64,000 bases of DNA from contig JALPQD010000005.1 in assembly GCA_023101885.1 (NCBI GenBank), positions 2,437,020-2,501,019 on the forward strand, given 5' to 3'. Source of the DNA: Typhlomys cinereus (taxonomy: Eukaryota > Chordata > Mammalia > Rodentia > Platacanthomyidae). Under the pieces are notes generated by a model. It was not told the origin of the DNA and did not search any database. It saw nothing but the letters and a program-made list of their open reading frames with translations. This document shows, in pieces, positions 46,664-58,534 of the stretch. How positions within the stretch are numbered: position 1 is the stretch's first letter; every line of letters starts with the position of its first letter. Made by a program: the position numbers and the translations under genes.

Positions 46664-46947
46664 TTCTTCTTCTTCTTCTTCTTATTATTATTCAATTGTG
46701 TGTGTGTGCGTATGTGTGTGCGCGCGCGCGCGTGTGTCTGTGTGTGTAGAACCACGGACGAATCGGGAACCACCATGGACGCCTCCACCTCCTTCTGTCC
46801 CGGGATTCACAGGCTCCGCCCTACCAGGACCAGAAGCGCAGGCTGCCCCCGCTTCCGCCTGGCGTCTATACGTGGGGTCTAGGATCCGAACTCAGGACCT
46901 TCTGCCTGCAAGGCAGAGGCTTAACCCCTGAGCCACCTCTCCAGCCC
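46664..46947 (-). mobile_element. CA-tailed tRNA-derived SINE, copy 4, with perfect target duplication
   Basis: Reversed copy. The tail (TTC and TTA repeats, GT run, CGCGCGCGCG) is at 46664-46747, the body includes GGATTCACAGGCTCCGCCCT and AGCGCAGGCTGCCCCCGCTT, and the reversed head is CCCCTGAGCCACCTCTCCAG. A perfect 16-bp duplication ACAGCACGCTATTTTC flanks it (46648-46663 and 46948-46963). Its many intact CpG sites fit a young insertion. Confidence 0.92.
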
Positions 46948-47364
46948 ACAGCACGCTATTTTCATGTGCGTAGAAATCACTTTAATTGCCGTGCCCAGTG
47001 ATTTTCTCCTGCATAACTGCTGCATTTTTCCTAAATTCCTCATTTGTTTCCCACTCTGATTACCCCAAACATGACGAAATATTAATCCTTTCCCACTGCA
47101 AAACCATCAAGGATTCACAGGCTCTTAAGTTCCCTTGGCCTCTTTGGCTGTGGGAGATTGGCTGAGCATACATGCATTTCAATCTGAGCATAAAGGATCT
47201 CACCCAGTACCTTTTCCTATTATTTGACAGAAATACCCAGAGGGGCGAGTCACGACCTGTGTATCTGCATATGCAAAGGAACTGGATCACACACAGCACT
47301 GCTGACACGTGCAAACTCAGTTCCGGGCCTTCGTACTATCTTAGACAGCACACCTTCTCTGACT

Positions 47365-47795
47365 CTATATTAGAGTCAGAGAAAACTCCCAGGGGAAAAG
47401 GAAGAAACAGAGGGAGAGAGGGACAGAGGGAAGGATAAAGGATGGAGGGAGGGAGTGAAAGAGGAAGGAATAGAAAGAAGAAAGAAAGGAAGGAAAGAAG
47501 AAAGGAAAGAGAGAAGGAAAAAGGAGAGAAGAAAGGAAGGGAGGTAAGAAGGAAGGAAGGATGGATAAAGGATGGAGGAAGAGAGGTGAGGAAGGAAGGA
47601 ACAAAGGAAGGAGTAGGGAGGGGAGGAAGGAAGAAGAGAAGAAGTGAGAGAAGGATGGAAGAAAAGGAAGAAAGGAAAGAAAGAATGATTCAGAAAGGAG
47701 GGAAAGAGAGTGAGGAGAGAGGGTGAGAATGAGGAAAGAAAAGAACAGGAAGAGAGAAGGAAAAAAGAGACAGAGACAAGGAACAGAGACGCTCC
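47365..47795 (+). repeat. Polypurine (GGAA/GAGA) block, 0.43 kb
   Basis: Nearly pure A/G on the plus strand (GGAAGGAAAGAAGAAAGGAA and similar, irregular), with few pyrimidines. The transcript strand is polypyrimidine. Mirror-type stretches could form triplex DNA. Frames rich in Lys/Arg/Glu across it are artefacts. Confidence 0.92.
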
Positions 47796-50537
47796 GCTGG
47801 GGTGAAGAGTTCTATGACTTTCTCACTCGGTCAACTGCAGCTTCTGAAGCACAGCACCTTCCAGACTTACGCATTTCCTCGTTCTGAACAACACTGCCTG
47901 GCCTCGGCCGCCCTGCTCTTCCACGTTGTCAGACAGCTGAGAAAACACTGATTTCCAGAATCCTGTCATCGTAACAGCCACTTATCCTTCGTACCGGCAT
48001 GGTGTGCATGTACAGTGTGTTCGCACCTTCCCATGTTAAATCTAGTAGCTACAGGGTACCTCACATTCACTATGGCTTGGAACTTCCAAAGTCACAGGAG
48101 CACAACAGACAGGCTGGACAACAGCAGGTGAGGGGGCTTCTGGCACTGACACAATTGCTCATCCTTATTTCCAAAGTCCTCAGGCCTTTTCCAACTTTAG
48201 GGACACTAAGAGAACACTGAAAGGGGGTCTCCCCAAATTCTGTTCCCATCATCCCCAGTTCTATTTCACAAGGGATGACGGGCTAGGATTCAAGTGTCTC
48301 TATCCCCTGTCTGGCTGCTCTTGCATCAGAACCCAAAGTGCAGGGAGACAGGCTTCAGGAAAGACTGAGCTGGACAGAATGCTGCACGTTCTCATGGAGA
48401 TTCGAAGACCATCTTTTCGAAGAATAAGTTGGAAATTGTGAGGTTACATAAAACGTTCGAGTGGGAAGCTTCTAGCAACGTTCATGCTCTGGGCTCCTCC
48501 TGCCATGGAGGTGATACACCGTCCACAGGGACCTGAGGACAGCCAGAGGTACACACTGCCTGGGTGCCCATTCTTGCTGACACGGGCTTCCCAACTTCTT
48601 TGACCACCTGGTCACTAAGGACAGTGTATTCTGCACACGATGCACCTCCAGCAGACTCGGGCACGAGAATTCAGGAAACGCCTCTTTAAATTTACCCCAC
48701 CAAGTTCCTTATGATTCACTTAGTAGACATTTTTCTGTTTTCACCTTGATGAGAGAAGTGCTTTAATCGCTCGTGCAGATGCGTTCTTCAAGACAACACT
48801 GAGGAAAGGGGATGAAGCCCCTTCATACCAAGCACGGTGCCAGGAGCTAATATACAATATTCTCATTTAATGTTCTAGTGTTTGTTTCTTCTTCCCTTTG
48901 CTGAACAAATACATGACCCAAGTGGCTGAGGCTAAGGGGCTTATTCTTGACTTACATTTTCTGGTTCCAGCTCACTCTGATCACTGAGAGTCTATACCAA
49001 TATCAGGAGTTGAGAGAACTGGCTGTATCACAGTCACAGGAAGGTCTGAGAGGGAGGTACACATCTTCCAGCTTCCATCTGCCAAACTCTGACCAGATTT
49101 TCTCCATCTTTTCCTCCCGCCTGGGGAATGGTCCCATGGCTTGGGTCTTCCCACATCAATTACATAATCTCTCATAGTTTGCTCAGGACTATTGAAAAGT
49201 TCAGTTGTCAAGTTGATTCCTGTATCTAACTGGTATACCTCTAAAATGGAAGAAGCCAGGAGCTGGTGTCCCTTTGTTAGAGAAGGAGACCTTGAGAGTG
49301 TCAGACAAAGTAGCATACACAGCTGAGAACTCCCCATGAGCCCAGCGCTTTGCAAGAAAGAGATGTGGATTATTCAAATATTTGTCGAACAAATGAATGA
49401 ATGAATAGCAAACAAACAAACCTAGCCAAACTGCACACTTTCTGTAGAGGTGAATGCTACTACAACAGACCCATTTCATAGTCCCTGTGTTCAGTCAGAC
49501 TGTACTAAGACAGGGATGAGACTTAAATCTAGCTCCACCTGGCTGAGCTGGGATTCTATCCACTCTACAATGCTGTCTCTACAGGGAAGGTCAGAAATAA
49601 GTTCTCTATCACCATTTCTCCCTTTGTAAGCAATGGTTTAACTCTTTGCCTTTGCAGGTACCGTCCCCACATTAGAGTTGACATCTTCGACTGCGACTTA
49701 TAGCATGAGACTGACTAGGAGACTAAAGAGAACATCGTGCAACATTACCTAATTGTTTAGCAATGTTGTCACACATTGTCCAAAATTGGCCTGGAACAGG
49801 AGGCTAGCCACAGAGAGAAGTATAAACAGATTGCTGGGGATGAGCGATCTTTCTCGTTTTTCTGATTCATCTGAGAGCCGGGGACATTCAATGCAAACTT
49901 CAGGTCTGCTGTGGACCAGGCACGCATGCTCAGGGCCAGAAGGAACCACAGTAGAGTCAGGCCTGAGAAGATTATTTATGCAAGAACTCCAGCAGGGAAT
50001 TCAAATATCCCATATGTTTTTTTTTTTTTTTTTGCCTTTCAAAGCATGATTCCCTTTCCTGTTTTTGCTATTCTGAAATTAAAAACATTTGATTGGTGTG
50101 CCAGGCAGCAAAGACTGCAGACACCCCAGGTTGCCACCACTCCCTGTGTCATGCCACGGGAAGACCATCCAAATAGCTGTGCCCTCAGGAAAAAAATCAC
50201 GGATGGGTTTTGTGCTCGACCATGCCACAGGATGAGCTATTCGGGACCCTTTCAAACGTTAAGAAAAACAACAACAAAAAGCCCACGGGATCCAGAACCA
50301 ATCACTTTGAATCAAGGTGAGTGGGCGGCTGGTCTTGCACGCTCCTCAGGTAGACCCACTTCTACCCCTCTGCCTAGGGTGTTTGTTACTGGCTTTACAC
50401 AGTGGGATCACAGTCAGGGTGCTGTATGCAAATAAGCACCGATGGCAGCCCTCTCTCAAGATATCAGAAACCTAAACTACACTCCCACTGACTTGATATT
50501 GGTGTTGAAAAAGAACTATTAAAATACACATGCATAG

Positions 50538-50829
50538 GGGCTGGAGAGGTGGGGTTAAGCCTCTGCCTTGCAGGCAGACCTGAGTTCGGATCCTAGACCC
50601 CACGTATAGATGCAGGGCAGAAGCAGGGGCGGCCTGTGTTTCTGGTCCTGGTAGGGCGGAGCCTGTGAATCCTGGAGCAGAGTTAAACAAGGAGGAAGTG
50701 GAGGCGTCCATGGTGGTTCCCGAATTCGCCCGTGGTTCTACACACACATACATACATACACACACATACATACATACACGTGTACACACGCATACACGCA
50801 CAATTGAATTAATAATAAAAAAATTTAAA
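50538..50829 (+). mobile_element. CA-tailed tRNA-derived SINE, copy 5, with perfect target duplication
   Basis: Head GGGCTGGAGAGGTGGGGTTA (a few bases missing from the A box), B-box-like GAGTTCGGATCC, body GGTCCTGGTAGGGCGGAGCC and GGCGTCCATGGTGGTTCCCG, then CA/CATA repeats and an A-rich end. A perfect 17-bp duplication AAAATACACATGCATAG flanks it (50521-50537 and 50830-50846). Very similar to copy 4, so both are recent. Confidence 0.92.
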
Positions 50830-51354
50830 AAAATACACATGCATAGATAAATTAGACTCTACAAGAGAGAGGCCAAAGTGGTTTATATATAATTTGCTCC
50901 GATATCCAGTCAAATAGTCTTTCCCATCAATGAGATCAGATCTATTTTGATATTCTATGAATAAGTGTTATCATTTGATCACATAATAGACAAATTACAG
51001 TAAAACTTTTAAAGGGATAACAAAAAAAGAGATTTATTTGGACCAACTTCCATATTCGATTGTTCCAGAAAGTGCTTCTGGATACCACGTGGGCCAGTGA
51101 GGCCTCTCACGGTGGAAGCTTTGTAAACAGAGCTTTAGGGACAGACCCACGCAGGCCCGCCGTACTCTCATCTGTGAATCAGAAGCAAGCAAAAGGAGCT
51201 GCGTCGGTACCACATGGTTCTCTCAAACAGAAAGGTCTGTGACTTGAGCTGAGGTCAATCAGGCTTCCCTGTCTTCAGTAGGTACCTGACCGAGAAGTAA
51301 AAGCAGGTATCCGGAGCCAGGCACCAAGGCCCAAGCCTGACTTATGTTTGTTAT

Positions 51355-51480
51355 TTTATATTTGTCTCGAGGCTTTGGAAAGTGAGGCAACGAAGCATAA
51401 TGGATTTGTTCAAGGTCACAGTTTTTAAGTGGGAAAACTGGGTGTCATGTCCCTCCCTAGAGGCTACGTTTTAGTCACTG
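51355..51480 (+). mobile_element. MIR-like remnant
   Basis: GGCTTTGGAAAGTGAGGCAA, TTGTTCAAGGTCACAGTTTT and AAGTGGGAAAACTGGGTGTC follow the MIR core order. It ends about 150 bases from an exon. Confidence 0.5.
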
Positions 51481-51632
51481 CCCAGGCAGGAGAAGACCAG
51501 GCACAGCGGGTTTTGCAGAGTGAAAACTAACTGGAATTGCTCAGAGAATCTCTGCGCAACGCTCACACATATCCACAGTTTAAATGGCTGCCATTCATGA
51601 AGACCACCAAGCAATTTGCTCAAGCAACTTAC

Positions 51633-51780
51633 AATAACTCTTAGGTTCCCCTTGACGTCAAAAGACTTGATCACCCAGTTGACAGACTTCTTGCACTTCA
51701 GGATCAGGATGAGGTTTTTGACCAAGTCAGGATCATCTCGGGAAGGTCTGATGTCAATTATTATATCCACCTGGAAAGCG
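51633..51780 (-). CDS. TGFBR3: TGFBR3 exon: orphan domain, about human residues 246-295
   Basis: The 148-base exon enters in phase 2 (AG from the previous exon plus C makes Ser) and leaves in phase 0. It encodes AFQVDIIIDIRPSRDDPDLV, then KNLILILKCKKSVNWVIKSF and DVKGNLRVI. The motif ILKCKKSVNWVIKSFDVKG is a hallmark of the betaglycan and endoglin orphan-domain fold. The acceptor is CACTCACAG and the donor GTAAGT. No oddity was seen. Confidence 0.98.
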
Positions 51781-53347
51781 CTGTGAGTGGAAAACAAAGG
51801 CAAAGTCAAGCCCCCAGTGCCAGAAGGCTGTGGCCATCTCGCTGCTTCCAAGTCTTCATGTTTCCAGTGTCTGGCCAGTTGATTAAAAAGCTGGAGCAGA
51901 TCCCAGGCAAATGACATGTGCAAAACAGATTGTTATTGCACATAACAAAATGGGTTTACATAACAATAGCAACACAGGCCTGCTGGTAATTAGCTACTCA
52001 AGTTTTTCTCTTCTTGGAGTGGGGGGGAGGCATAGATGTGTAAGGGGGCAGTTATTTAATGTGTCATTATCTGGGATGGACTTGAACTTTCAGAGCACAA
52101 TTGTGCTTTTCAACCTTCAATACCTTCATTGTGTAACTTCCCAACTCCCTATATGTTCTCAAAGCTGGAAGTGAGCGGCAGTTTGGTGGTGGGGGGAAGG
52201 GCGATTGCTGACAGAAGAGTGAATCATCATGGTAAAAAGTACTAGGAAACTTCAGAATAAAATAAGGCAAAAAGCTGGAGAGTTCTTGACTTTTTATAAA
52301 GTTTGTTTGAGTGGTTGTGAAACAATTGGATTGTGCATTTGCTGTCCCAAATTTTGGCTATATAGTTATTAAAGAAAACAGATGGTCCATCAAGCTAGAG
52401 AATGGATGCACACAGCTTAAAACTTCTAAGAATTCAGCATAAAAGAGAAGGTTTTATGAAATGATCACATCTTTGTCACGCCTCTGAGTCTGTCTTGTCG
52501 TTATACATTGCAAAGCACAACATGGGGAGATACTCGAATGACACCGTAGGCTTAAGATCGGTGTACACTTGCTAGATTCCTTCCATTCCCGTTCCTTGTG
52601 AATTTTCCACAAAATTCTTCACATGGGACAGAGTGAAATCTTACCAAAGCAAAACCATAGTTTATTCAATTTTGAAATCAAAACTCGATTTCGCTTTTAA
52701 CTTCTAAATTCCCTTCTACAATAGAAATTTAAAATTTAAGTCGTCGGTCCACATAAAATACAGATCAAAGTGGGACAGTGAGCAAACTTCTCTTTTTCTT
52801 TCTTTTAAAAACATTCTCTAGCTCTTCACAATAGTTGGGTCAAGTTTCCAGTTCAGGGGTATGAAGCTGAGAAAGAGAATAAAAACACGTGATAGGCAAA
52901 TTGTATCATCTAGGATCATGAAGAGATATAGATAGAAAGACAGACAGACAGACAGAGACAATAGATCTAGAGGAAGGGGTAGGGGCTAAAACAAGTAGTT
53001 CTGAGTGTGTAAGTGTTCCAAGAACATGATGCTTTATGTAAAAGAGAATTTTACTAAAACAATATAACCGTAACAATGTGGTGCATACTGTAACTTTAAT
53101 TTCCTCAACAGGGATAACTTCAGTCCAAGGAGCTCATGAAGGAGCAACAGTTATACCCTGAAATTCAGAACCAGTTTCATCAATCCTTCTGGAATATATG
53201 GCATCTAAAGACAGGTGAAGATGTAAACCACACCACGTGATTTCCCCTTCATAAGCTCCCACAATCCACACCCTGGATGGGCTCCAGGAAGAGAGTTGAC
53301 CCTCCCCCAAATCAGGAAGGATCTTTGGTTTCATCTCTTTTCAGTTC

Positions 53348-53400
<53 letters not shown>

Positions 53401-53406
53401 GCTCAC
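51781..53406 (-). other. TGFBR3: TGFBR3 intron, 1.6 kb
   Basis: Unique sequence with a GATA/CAGA patch (52925-52960) and a long AC microsatellite at the donor end (53349-53398). No gene. Confidence 0.85.
53349..53398 (+). repeat. AC microsatellite at a TGFBR3 splice donor
   Basis: A perfect 25-unit AC repeat; TG on the TGFBR3 transcript. The exon ends at 53407, so only nine bases (the donor GTGAGCAGG) lie between. Confidence 0.97.
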
Positions 53407-53575
53407 CTGTAAGGGTTAGAGTTGGGGGTGATTAACTCGATGATATGCACTTCCTTGTCTTGGTGCTGGCTGGACATCACACAGCCTTCAGCTGCTTTGG
53501 GCTGAAGGTACTCAGCAAGGTAATTGAGCGAGAGAAAATTCTTCCCTATGTTGCACGTGGGTGGGAACACTTGAT
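53407..53575 (-). CDS. TGFBR3: TGFBR3 exon: orphan domain, about human residues 190-246
   Basis: The 169-base exon enters in phase 1 and leaves in phase 2. It encodes DQVFPPTCNIGKNFLSLNYL and on to ELITPNSNPY, nearly identical to other mammals, with the two cysteines of this stretch (TCNIG and GCVMS) kept. It belongs to the membrane-distal orphan domain, which binds TGF-beta. The donor is GTGAGC. Only nine intron bases separate the exon end from a perfect 25-unit AC (TG on the transcript) microsatellite. Confidence 0.98.
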
Positions 53576-54082
53576 CTGAAAGTGTAGCACACAAGGACAA
53601 TGTCAAACCACAGAACTTCTTGCTATCAGACCCACAGGAAAGAGTTGACAGCGAGACCAAGTGAGCACAAGGCACAAGGAGCCACGAGCGTGCGGGGAGG
53701 GCTCATCTGCGGCCTCGAGAGATGCTTGGAAAAGCCTCCCGCCATGGTCACAGTGACTCCTGTTGGCCGACCCGGTGGCCTCTTTTTTCCTTTTTCTTTT
53801 TTCCCTAGACCCTCTCCTTTCCTGTATTCCATGATATTTCTTATCCTTATCCATTTCCTGGGGTCTGTATTTTCAGTCTTTTTTACTGCAGTGGTTCTTA
53901 AGCTTTGATTCATGTTATGATCCATCTATCTGTTAGGGCTCCATTCCAGCGAATGCAATTCAGAACATCAAGTGGGACATAGGCCGCTTCCTTTTCTATC
54001 TTCCTTCCCTCCTTCCCCCACTGGTCCTTTCTTCCCTCCCTCTTTCTTTCCTTTGGAGTTAATCCTGATGTAAACCAAGGCT

Positions 54083-54318
54083 GGGAATCTCAGCTCTGCA
54101 CAGGAAATGTAGTTCGGTTGGTACAGAGCTTTCAGCCTCTGCAGGAAGCCTTGATTCAATCCCGTACTGTATGAATCAGGCACGAGGGCACACACCAGGA
54201 ACCCCAGGCCCTGGTAGGGGAGGCGGGAGGATCAGGAGTTTACATCAGTACATACAATCCTCAACTACGTAGTGAGCTTGAGGCTGGTCTGGGATAGAGA
54301 CCCTGTCTAAAAATCAAA
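54083..54318 (+). mobile_element. B4 (ID-B1) SINE
   Basis: Head AGTTCGGTTGGTACAGAGCT with TTGATTCAATCCCGTACTGT, B1 half GGAACCCCAGGCCCTGGTAG, GGGAGGATCAGGAGTTTACA and TAGAGACCCTGTCTAAAAAT. The layout is forward and complete. Confidence 0.75.
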
Positions 54319-54689
54319 ATAAAGCAGCAAAAAAGACATGTGGCTATTATGAAAAATGAAATCACAACATTTGCAGGAAAGAGTAGACAACAGGAAATCT
54401 GACTTGGACAGAATCTCAGCTCTTTCCTCAATTCTCATTGTCTCCTGCTTTTACTAAATGATCTCAGTCCCTCCCACCATATCCGCCTGTACCATGACTC
54501 CTCTTGAATTGCCATCTATCTACCAAGAGACTCCCCTGTCTAAGTATTTCGATCAGTGACTCAATATTGAGTCTACTTTTCAATCCTATCTATACCTACA
54601 TACGCTATAGCTCACGTACTTGCAATTTCAATCAGTGGGGAGAACCAGTCTCCTGATTAGCTCTCCACCTAGTACCTATGTGTTGCAGT

Positions 54690-55046
54690 TATTCTTTCTT
54701 TTGGTTGCTGTGAAGCAACACTCAGGTACAACTTAAGGGGAGAAAGGAGAGATTTATTTGGTCTATGGTTCCACAGGGGAGCTCTGGTCATGGCACAAAG
54801 GTATGGCAGAAACTGGAGGCAGCTCAGGTCACTGCAGATATCACGGAGGCAGAGAGAGCAAGAGACCAACTGCAGGCAGAAGCAGGGTAGGGCTACCCCA
54901 CCTCAAGGTCCCACTACAGTGCGCCTTTCTCCAGCAAGGCTCCAACTCCCAGAAGTGCCAGGAACTGCTCAAGCACCAACAGCAGCTAAGGAGTCAAACA
55001 CATGGGGGAGGGGGCAGAATGGCTCACATTCAAACCAAGACAACGA
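54690..55046 (-). repeat. Rodent LTR-like interspersed repeat, copy 2
   Basis: GGTTGCTGTGAAGCAACACT, GGAGAGATTTATTTGGTCTA, CTCCAGCAAGGCTCCAACTC, and GTCAAACACATGGGGG then CACATTCAAACCAAG near the end. Same plan as the copy at 15945. Seen in reverse it would end with a TAAATC-type motif before the terminus, as LTRs do. Family not certain. Confidence 0.55.
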
Positions 55047-58000
55047 CATCGTTCCCTCTCACTTCTTCCTTATAGCACTTTGTGCCTGGAAGTTAAAGAT
55101 AAGAGTTGGGAGACCAAGGGAGGGCAGGAGGAAACTTTCTCAGGAGCCTGACCTAGTCATTGACTAGCACAGACAGGGCAACTTCCACTGTCCAGATACT
55201 TTTACAAACATCCATGTGCGGAGGACAGCTCGCCCCCTCATCCTGGAAAGTGCTGCACGCACCAAGATTCTGAAGACACTCCCCCAGCCACGCGCGCCAT
55301 CTACACAGCCCGGGGCCTGATGGAATTTCCATCCATTGGCTTAAACGTTTCAGCAGAACTTGAAAGAAGCTGCTGGCACTCTGACAGCTTGGACCAGTGA
55401 CAATGAAGTTCTAGGTATAGCAAGCTTTGCAGACCCGAAGCTTTGATCAAGCAGACATTCCGCCTGTTTCACTGAGTAGATGGGACACTGGCATCCCATG
55501 TCCATATCTCCACACGAGTCTCACCTGAGAATGAGAGTCAGTCTGGAAGGTTCCAACTGGCTGGATGTTACCCTTACCCCAATCTGATGAAGCTCCCTGT
55601 GCAGAAGTCTTAGCTGACACTGTGGCATAGCAGCTCCAAGCCCCACGGCATCGCCAGTACCACATCAGAATAGAGGGGACCAGAGCACTCTGCAAAAGTC
55701 CCCGGACCTACGATCTCTGCAAGACAGCCCTGGCAGCGCACCCTGTATTCCTTTGTAACCCCCGTCCTAACTCGGAACAGCCCACGGCTCTGCATCCGCT
55801 GAGGGTTTTGCCAGATGTGCAGATGAGGAACGCACATCCTACAGCTGCAGCCCTGGGATGCCTTCCCCAGGTCACAAGATGGAAAATGATATCGGGACTG
55901 TGGGGCTGAAACTTAGCTGAGAATCAGGTGTGTCCATGGGCCAGAGGGCTGTGGGGGGAGGGGGAACCAGAGCTCTCCTGGGACTAGTGCCTGCAATGCC
56001 CTAACATGTGTGCCTGATTGGCAGCTGGCATGTAATAGGCACATGGTAGAGATTTCTCAAATCCACAAGTGCTAAAGTAAGATTTGAGACAAGCAGCAAG
56101 AAACTCACCCAGGTCAGAGAGCCTAGAAAAGGTTTAATTATCCCGAGGTCACTGCGATGAAGGGCTCCAGACTGCATTGTTGCCAGGGTGAGTGAGCTGA
56201 TTGTGTTTCATTGTGTGGGGTGTCACAGCGCCAATGACCTTTCCTATGCCTGGTGCCAAAACTTACACCAACTGCCAAGTAGGAGGATAAGACAAACTAC
56301 GAGGGGCAATATCCAGGTGGAAACCTGGTGAGTGTGAGTTTGGAGGAAGAAAAAGGTCACGTGGTTAATTTGTATTATAGGAAAGGATTGACAAATGACT
56401 TTTAAAACAATCTACTCTGAGAGCAGGCAGGAACCTCGGAGGTAGAAACTGAGGCGCTGGTGATAAATCTGTACTGCATAAGGCCTTTAAAATTGCAGAC
56501 ACCAGCTGGGATAAGAGCGGACACCCCTCAGTTCGTTCCCTCCACACCACACAGACAAGATCAAGCAGTTTGCTCCATAAATGCCTGGAAGGCTCACAGA
56601 AACCCCGATTTCTGATCCTGCCCAGACTTTTTCTAATTCTATCAGCTCAGGATTGAGTCAAGAAGTAGGATCTCAAAACAGGCACCCAGGGCCACCATTG
56701 CTGTCGAGGCAGAAACCATACCCTGAGAATCGCCGGCGTTTGAAACAAATAGGCTCCTGGCCCAGGGTTTCTGGGAACAAGGAGGGTAGAGACCAGTGAG
56801 GTTCTGGTGAGCTGGTTCAGTCTGACCGAAGGTGGTAGGCGGCAACCAAAGAACCTTGCTTACCCAAATTGGTCCTCTCAGGACATGGACTGGTGATTTA
56901 GATAAAACTGGTGGCTGGAATCACATTTCAAGGATGTCAGGGATGTTATCAAGGAGCTAACCAGTTTTTACCGGTCTGGGCACTTTCAAGTTCATGTGCC
57001 CCACCCAGTGGAGAGCTCAACCACTTAAGTGACTTATACCCACCCTCACAGGGTAGGTAGCTATCATGCTGCAGTGATGTCAGAGGCTCAGGGCTCTAAA
57101 TGTTACCAACACCTAGTTTTCTCATTCTAATGAAGTCCAAGGAGTAATCAGCATGCAGTGTGGACTACAGCGTAGAACCTTTATTAAAACAGACTTTTCA
57201 CTTTGCCTCAATGCAGCTTGACTCCCATGACTAGCTAGCTGACGGCCATGAATCTAGTAACAAATTTAGGCCGCTCAAACCTAAATGCAATCTAAGCCTT
57301 TCCTATCTGGCCAATAAGCCAGATCTTTCTATTCAGTAATCCACCTTCTTTTTAGGGTCACGCTTATTTGGCTAAGACATAAAATAAGTCATCAGGCTAC
57401 AGCATTAGGCTCAAGAGTGAGGAAATGGAAGTTTGAGGTCTGGCTTTGCCTCTTGCTGTTATTAAGATGGATTCAAGCAAGTTCAGTTACATTTCGCTAA
57501 GCCCTGGGACTACTGGGTGGGTCTGTTAGGTGCCTGTAAAAGCTCCTCAGGTGGTCCCTGCACATGGCAAATACCTCAATGTCAGTGACCACCTTTCACG
57601 CACCTGTCTCATCTTACTTTAAAGCAGCCCAGGTCCAGAGAAGAGTTAGGACTGAGCATTTGGCAGCCCCCCTTCCCTGCCATGTATGCCATCTGAAGGG
57701 AGGCGACAAGTCCTATGGAATCCAACACAAAGTGTGGCTGCTAAAGAACAAAAACACAGCGTTTGCATAACCATCACTAGCTAACTATAGCGAGGACTCA
57801 TTCATGAATGAGACTTATGCCCTAGTGACTTGGGGAAGGGGCAAATATACGCAACTAAAAATAACAATGAAAAAAAGGTATTTTTCTCTTTTTTTTTTTT
57901 GAAAAAAGAATCAAAGATTTTCAAAATGGAGTCATTGGATATTTTTATCCTTCTGCAAGACCAGGCTATTGAAATACATGGTCTTTTATCTAGGCCATGC

Positions 58001-58534
58001 GGTTCCTTTCTTCAACAACTCATCTTGAAACAAGGTTTAGTACTAAAAATATACATGAACACTTTTTCTCTGCTATTGTGCAAAAATCTAACTGACATCT
58101 GAATAGCAAAATCTGGCACTGGCCTTAATTGCAGAATAACAGGTGAGAAGAAGCTCAACCCTCCCAAGCCATCCTGCCAACTCCTCCTCCATGGTCACCT
58201 ATCACAGCCGTCCCCACATTCCAGATTCTAGGGTGACTCCATTTGCTTCTTCTGCCTTCCATGCACAGCGAGCTTCTATATCCTACCACCCTCTCTTCTC
58301 TCAGACTGTTCTACCTCTCACTTCACACTTGGTTACATCCAGTTCCGCTTCTGCAGAAGGAAGGAGAAAGAAGGAGATGTGGAGGAGGGGGCGGCAGGCC
58401 CAATGATCCTTCGGGTCCCTGCTAGCTCCAACATCCTGGAACCCTATCACTCCTTGCTCTAACCACCTGGACTCAGAAAGGAAAACAACCTACCACTATA
58501 AGTCAGTCACTAACTGAAGCCACACTAGACTTAC

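Larger units (their letters stand above)
46069..51632 (-). other. TGFBR3: TGFBR3 intron, 5.6 kb
   Basis: Holds two recent CA-tailed SINEs (46664 and 50538), a 0.43-kb polypurine block (47365) and a MIR-like patch (51355). Stretches 46970-47360, 47800-50020 and 50850-51350 look unique. Open frames there are short and unsupported. Confidence 0.85.
53576..58534 (-). other. TGFBR3: TGFBR3 intron, 5.0 kb
   Basis: Contains a B4-like SINE (54083) and an LTR-like repeat (54690). The span 55050-58130 looks unique, with several short unsupported frames. No gene or RNA recognised. Confidence 0.85.

Noticed and set aside
47365..47726. Lys/Arg/Glu-rich open frame over the purine block
   Set aside because: Low-complexity A/G sequence lacks stops in some frames by composition alone. 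No domain or splice signal.
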